A stretch of 8,006 nt of DNA from assembly GCA_013911195.1 (NCBI GenBank), contig JACETS010000119.1, positions 1 through 8,006 of the forward strand. The letters run 5' to 3'. This DNA is from Verrucomicrobiales bacterium (GTDB lineage Bacteria; Verrucomicrobiota; Verrucomicrobiia; Verrucomicrobiales; DEV007). Under the pieces are notes generated by a model. It saw only the letters and a list, made by a program, of their open reading frames with translations. It was not told the origin of the DNA and did not search any database. How positions within the stretch are numbered: the first letter of the stretch is position 1; every line of letters starts with the position of its first letter. Shown here piece after piece: positions 6,462 through 8,006 of this stretch. The translations under genes and the position numbers were made by a program.

Positions 6462-6785
6462 ATGCCTACTTTGAACGAATACTTATTAATGAGCGGTTTG
6501 CTTTTTGTAATCGGTTTGTCTGGTGTGCTTCTACGAGGAAATATCATAGTCATTTTAATGAGTTTGGAGATGATGTTAAGTGCAGCTAATCTAGCGCTAG
6601 TATCTTTCTGGCGATTTGGAGGAGGAGGGGGTCTGCCTGCTGAAAGCTATAATTCTCAAGTCATGGTGTTTTTTGTCATTACTGTTGCTGCTGCTGAGGT
6701 GGCTGTGGGCTTAGCAATTATTGTTGCTCTCTTTAGGTCAAAACAGACCGTTGAAATTCAACAACTAAAAAGTATGAAAGGATGA
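6462..6785 (+). CDS. nuoK: NADH-quinone oxidoreductase subunit K (NuoK), ND4L-type membrane subunit
   Basis: NuoK is a three-helix inner-membrane subunit contributing to a half-channel for protons. Its 107 residues show helices near 8-24, 27-50 and 67-91. The key glutamates are present: E36 in MSLEMML on TM2, and E79 in AAAEVAVGLA on TM3 (equivalent to E. coli E36 and E72). R25 and N27 of the first cytoplasmic loop are also seen. The seven-residue shift of the second glutamate reflects a longer loop between TM2 and TM3, with five consecutive glycines at 53-57 followed by LPAESYNS. The ATG at 6462 gives the standard N-terminus (MPTLNEYLL); an internal ATG at 6489 would cut into TM1. No Shine-Dalgarno lies at normal distance; an AAAGGAAAG run is about 25 bases upstream. 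The gene ends in TGA, overlapped by another ATG (ATGA) discussed under the nuoK-nuoL junction. Confidence 0.97.
   Translation: MPTLNEYLLMSGLLFVIGLSGVLLRGNIIVILMSLEMMLSAANLALVSFWRFGGGGGLPAESYNSQVMVFFVITVAAAEVAVGLAIIVALFRSKQTVEIQQLKSMKG
6778..6782 (+). promoter_or_regulatory. Probable ribosome binding site of nuoL (AAGGA)
   Basis: AAGGA ends ten bases before the nuoL ATG at 6793, within the last codons of nuoK. It is the clearest Shine-Dalgarno-like sequence at normal spacing before any start in this window; most other starts here lack one. It supports the ATG at 6793, or less likely the adjacent TTG at 6790, as the nuoL start. The assignment is by sequence match only. Confidence 0.55.
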
Positions 6786-6792
6786 ATAGTTG

Positions 6793-8006
6793 ATGACCTT
6801 AGGATTTACCGTTCTTTTATTGCCTCTGATAGCAGCAGTTTTAACTCTTCTAGTGTCTAAGAAGAGGGCAATTCTCTCTTCCTATATTTCAACCGCTTCA
6901 GCATTAATTTGTTTACTAATATCTATAAAATTTATTGTAAGTGGAACGCCTGCCAATTTGGGCTCATTTAATTGGATTCAGATTGGTGATTTTCAACTTA
7001 ATATAGCTTTAGAACTTCAAGGTCTAGGAAAGGGGATGCTTTTGGTAGTAACCCTAATTGGGTTCCTTGTTCACCTCTTTTCTATTGGCTATATGAAAGA
7101 TGATTCTGGCTTTTCTAGGTATTTTGGAGGGCTGTCATTGTTCATGTTTTCGATGACGGGCATTGTTTTGTCCGACAACCTAGCAATGATGTTCATTTTT
7201 TGGGAGTTGGTGGGAGTGAGCTCTTATTTATTAATTGGACATTGGTATCATAAGAATAGTGCTGCAGAGGCAGCCAAAAAAGCCTTCTTGGTTAATAGAA
7301 TAGGTGATTTTGGATTCATGATAGGGATCTTATTAATTTGGGGTGCTTTTGGAACAGTCAATTTTTCTGAGATAGGTAATTTATTAGATTCTCAGGAGTA
7401 CAATACTGATCTACTGAACTGGGCAATGTTATGTATCTTTTGCGGAGCGATTGGTAAGTCGGCTCAGGTTCCTTTACATGTGTGGTTGCCCGATGCGATG
7501 GAGGGACCGACGCCAGTTTCAGCTCTTATTCATGCGGCAACTATGGTTGCGGCTGGAGTGTTCATGTTAACTAAAGTAGTTTTCATTATCGAATATACTG
7601 AAGTTGCTGCTTCTGTGATTCAATACGTTGGGGCTATCACTGCATTAATTGCAGCTCTTATGGCTACCCAACAGGATGACATCAAAAAGGTGTTAGCCTA
7701 TTCAACTTTATCTCAGTTGGGTTATATGATAATGGCTGTGGGATTTGCTGGGTTTATGATCAATGGAGAACCAGGCCTTGGTGAAAATGCCTCAAATGCA
7801 GGATTCTTTCACCTTTACACCCATGCTTTTTTCAAAGCCCTATTATTTTTAGGTTCTGGAGCCATAATCTATGCCTGTCATCATGAGCAAAACATTTGGA
7901 AGATGGGGGGTTTAATGAGTCGTATGAAAGTCACTTCAATCACTTTCTTGATAGGTACGGCTGCACTTTGTGGGATTTATCCTCTCAGTGGTTTTTATAG
8001 TAAGGA
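6793..8006 (+). CDS. nuoL: NADH-quinone oxidoreductase subunit L (NuoL), ND5-type antiporter-like pump, 3' end outside the window
   Basis: NuoL is the distal proton-pumping subunit, related to Mrp cation/proton antiporters. The frame is open from the ATG at 6793 to the window edge, giving 404 residues of a protein usually around 610-650 long; the C-terminal helices and the long lateral helix are not visible. The visible part is strongly hydrophobic with about eleven or twelve membrane segments. Conserved channel residues are present: E138 in FWELVGVSSYLLIG, K222 in GAIGKSAQVPLHVWLPDAM, H247 in LIHAATMVAAGVF, and H340, H344 and K348 in FHLYTHAFFKALLF. The sequence ends in LSGFYSK, where the final K404 lies in the segment that usually reads GFFSKDE. 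MATQQDDIKKVLAYSTLSQL at 289-308 is also a hallmark. An in-frame TAG at 6787-6789 limits the start to TTG 6790 or ATG 6793; ATG is preferred, with AAGGA ten bases upstream. It starts seven bases after nuoK. Confidence 0.97.
   Translation, partial: MTLGFTVLLLPLIAAVLTLLVSKKRAILSSYISTASALICLLISIKFIVSGTPANLGSFNWIQIGDFQLNIALELQGLGKGMLLVVTLIGFLVHLFSIGYMKDDSGFSRYFGGLSLFMFSMTGIVLSDNLAMMFIFWELVGVSSYLLIGHWYHKNSAAEAAKKAFLVNRIGDFGFMIGILLIWGAFGTVNFSEIGNLLDSQEYNTDLLNWAMLCIFCGAIGKSAQVPLHVWLPDAMEGPTPVSALIHAATMVAAGVFMLTKVVFIIEYTEVAASVIQYVGAITALIAALMATQQDDIKKVLAYSTLSQLGYMIMAVGFAGFMINGEPGLGENASNAGFFHLYTHAFFKALLFLGSGAIIYACHHEQNIWKMGGLMSRMKVTSITFLIGTAALCGIYPLSGFYSK

Noticed and set aside
6782..6784. ATG overlapping the nuoK stop as the nuoL start
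   Set aside because: This frame stops after three codons, at 6791-6793; only the frame of ATG 6793 encodes NuoL.
1..8006. Internal promoters, terminators, tRNA, CRISPR or insertion sequences
   Set aside because: Gaps between genes are at most 11 bases. I saw no hairpin followed by a T run, no repeat array, no terminal inverted repeats and no tRNA-like fold.

Overview
The window lies wholly inside a bacterial nuo operon, which encodes the proton-pumping NADH:quinone oxidoreductase (respiratory complex I, NDH-1). All genes are on the + strand in canonical order: nuoD (3' end only), nuoE, nuoF, nuoG, nuoH, nuoI, nuoJ, nuoK and nuoL (5' part only). nuoA, nuoB and nuoC are expected upstream, and the rest of nuoL, then nuoM and nuoN, downstream. 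All three are outside the window and inferred only from the conserved order.

Layout: positions 2-2499 hold the peripheral-arm genes nuoD, nuoE and nuoF (quinone-site subunit and NADH dehydrogenase module). 2504-4216 holds nuoG, the large Fe-S subunit. 4219-6785 holds nuoH, nuoI, nuoJ and nuoK (membrane heel, connecting ferredoxin and small membrane subunits). 6793-8006 holds the first 404 residues of the antiporter-like pump nuoL. Genes are separated by 11 bases or fewer, and nuoE and nuoF share one base. There is no unassigned stretch, internal promoter, terminator, RNA gene, mobile element, repeat or CRISPR array that I can support.

How the genes work together: NuoF binds NADH and FMN. Electrons pass to NuoE (N1a) and through N3 (NuoF), N1b, N4 and N5 (NuoG), then N6a and N6b (NuoI) toward N2 in NuoB (outside the window). 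Quinone is reduced at the NuoB/NuoD/NuoH interface. NuoH, NuoJ, NuoK and NuoL couple this to proton pumping. Every Fe-S ligand set expected from these subunits is intact, including the optional N7 set in NuoG, so the enzyme looks functional.

Organism: a moderately AT-rich aerobic or respiring bacterium. The wording of NuoE (the VTFYPGLRQ and CRTLSCAMAG segments), the compact NuoG and the weak Shine-Dalgarno signals suggest Verrucomicrobiota, perhaps an aquatic Opitutae-like lineage. This is an impression from memory with low to moderate confidence.

I found no undescribed system. The points worth a second look are small: a short NuoG that still has N7, a loop insertion with five glycines in NuoK, an insertion between the cysteine pairs of NuoE, a GTG start for nuoJ, and a three-codon mini-ORF bridging nuoK and nuoL.
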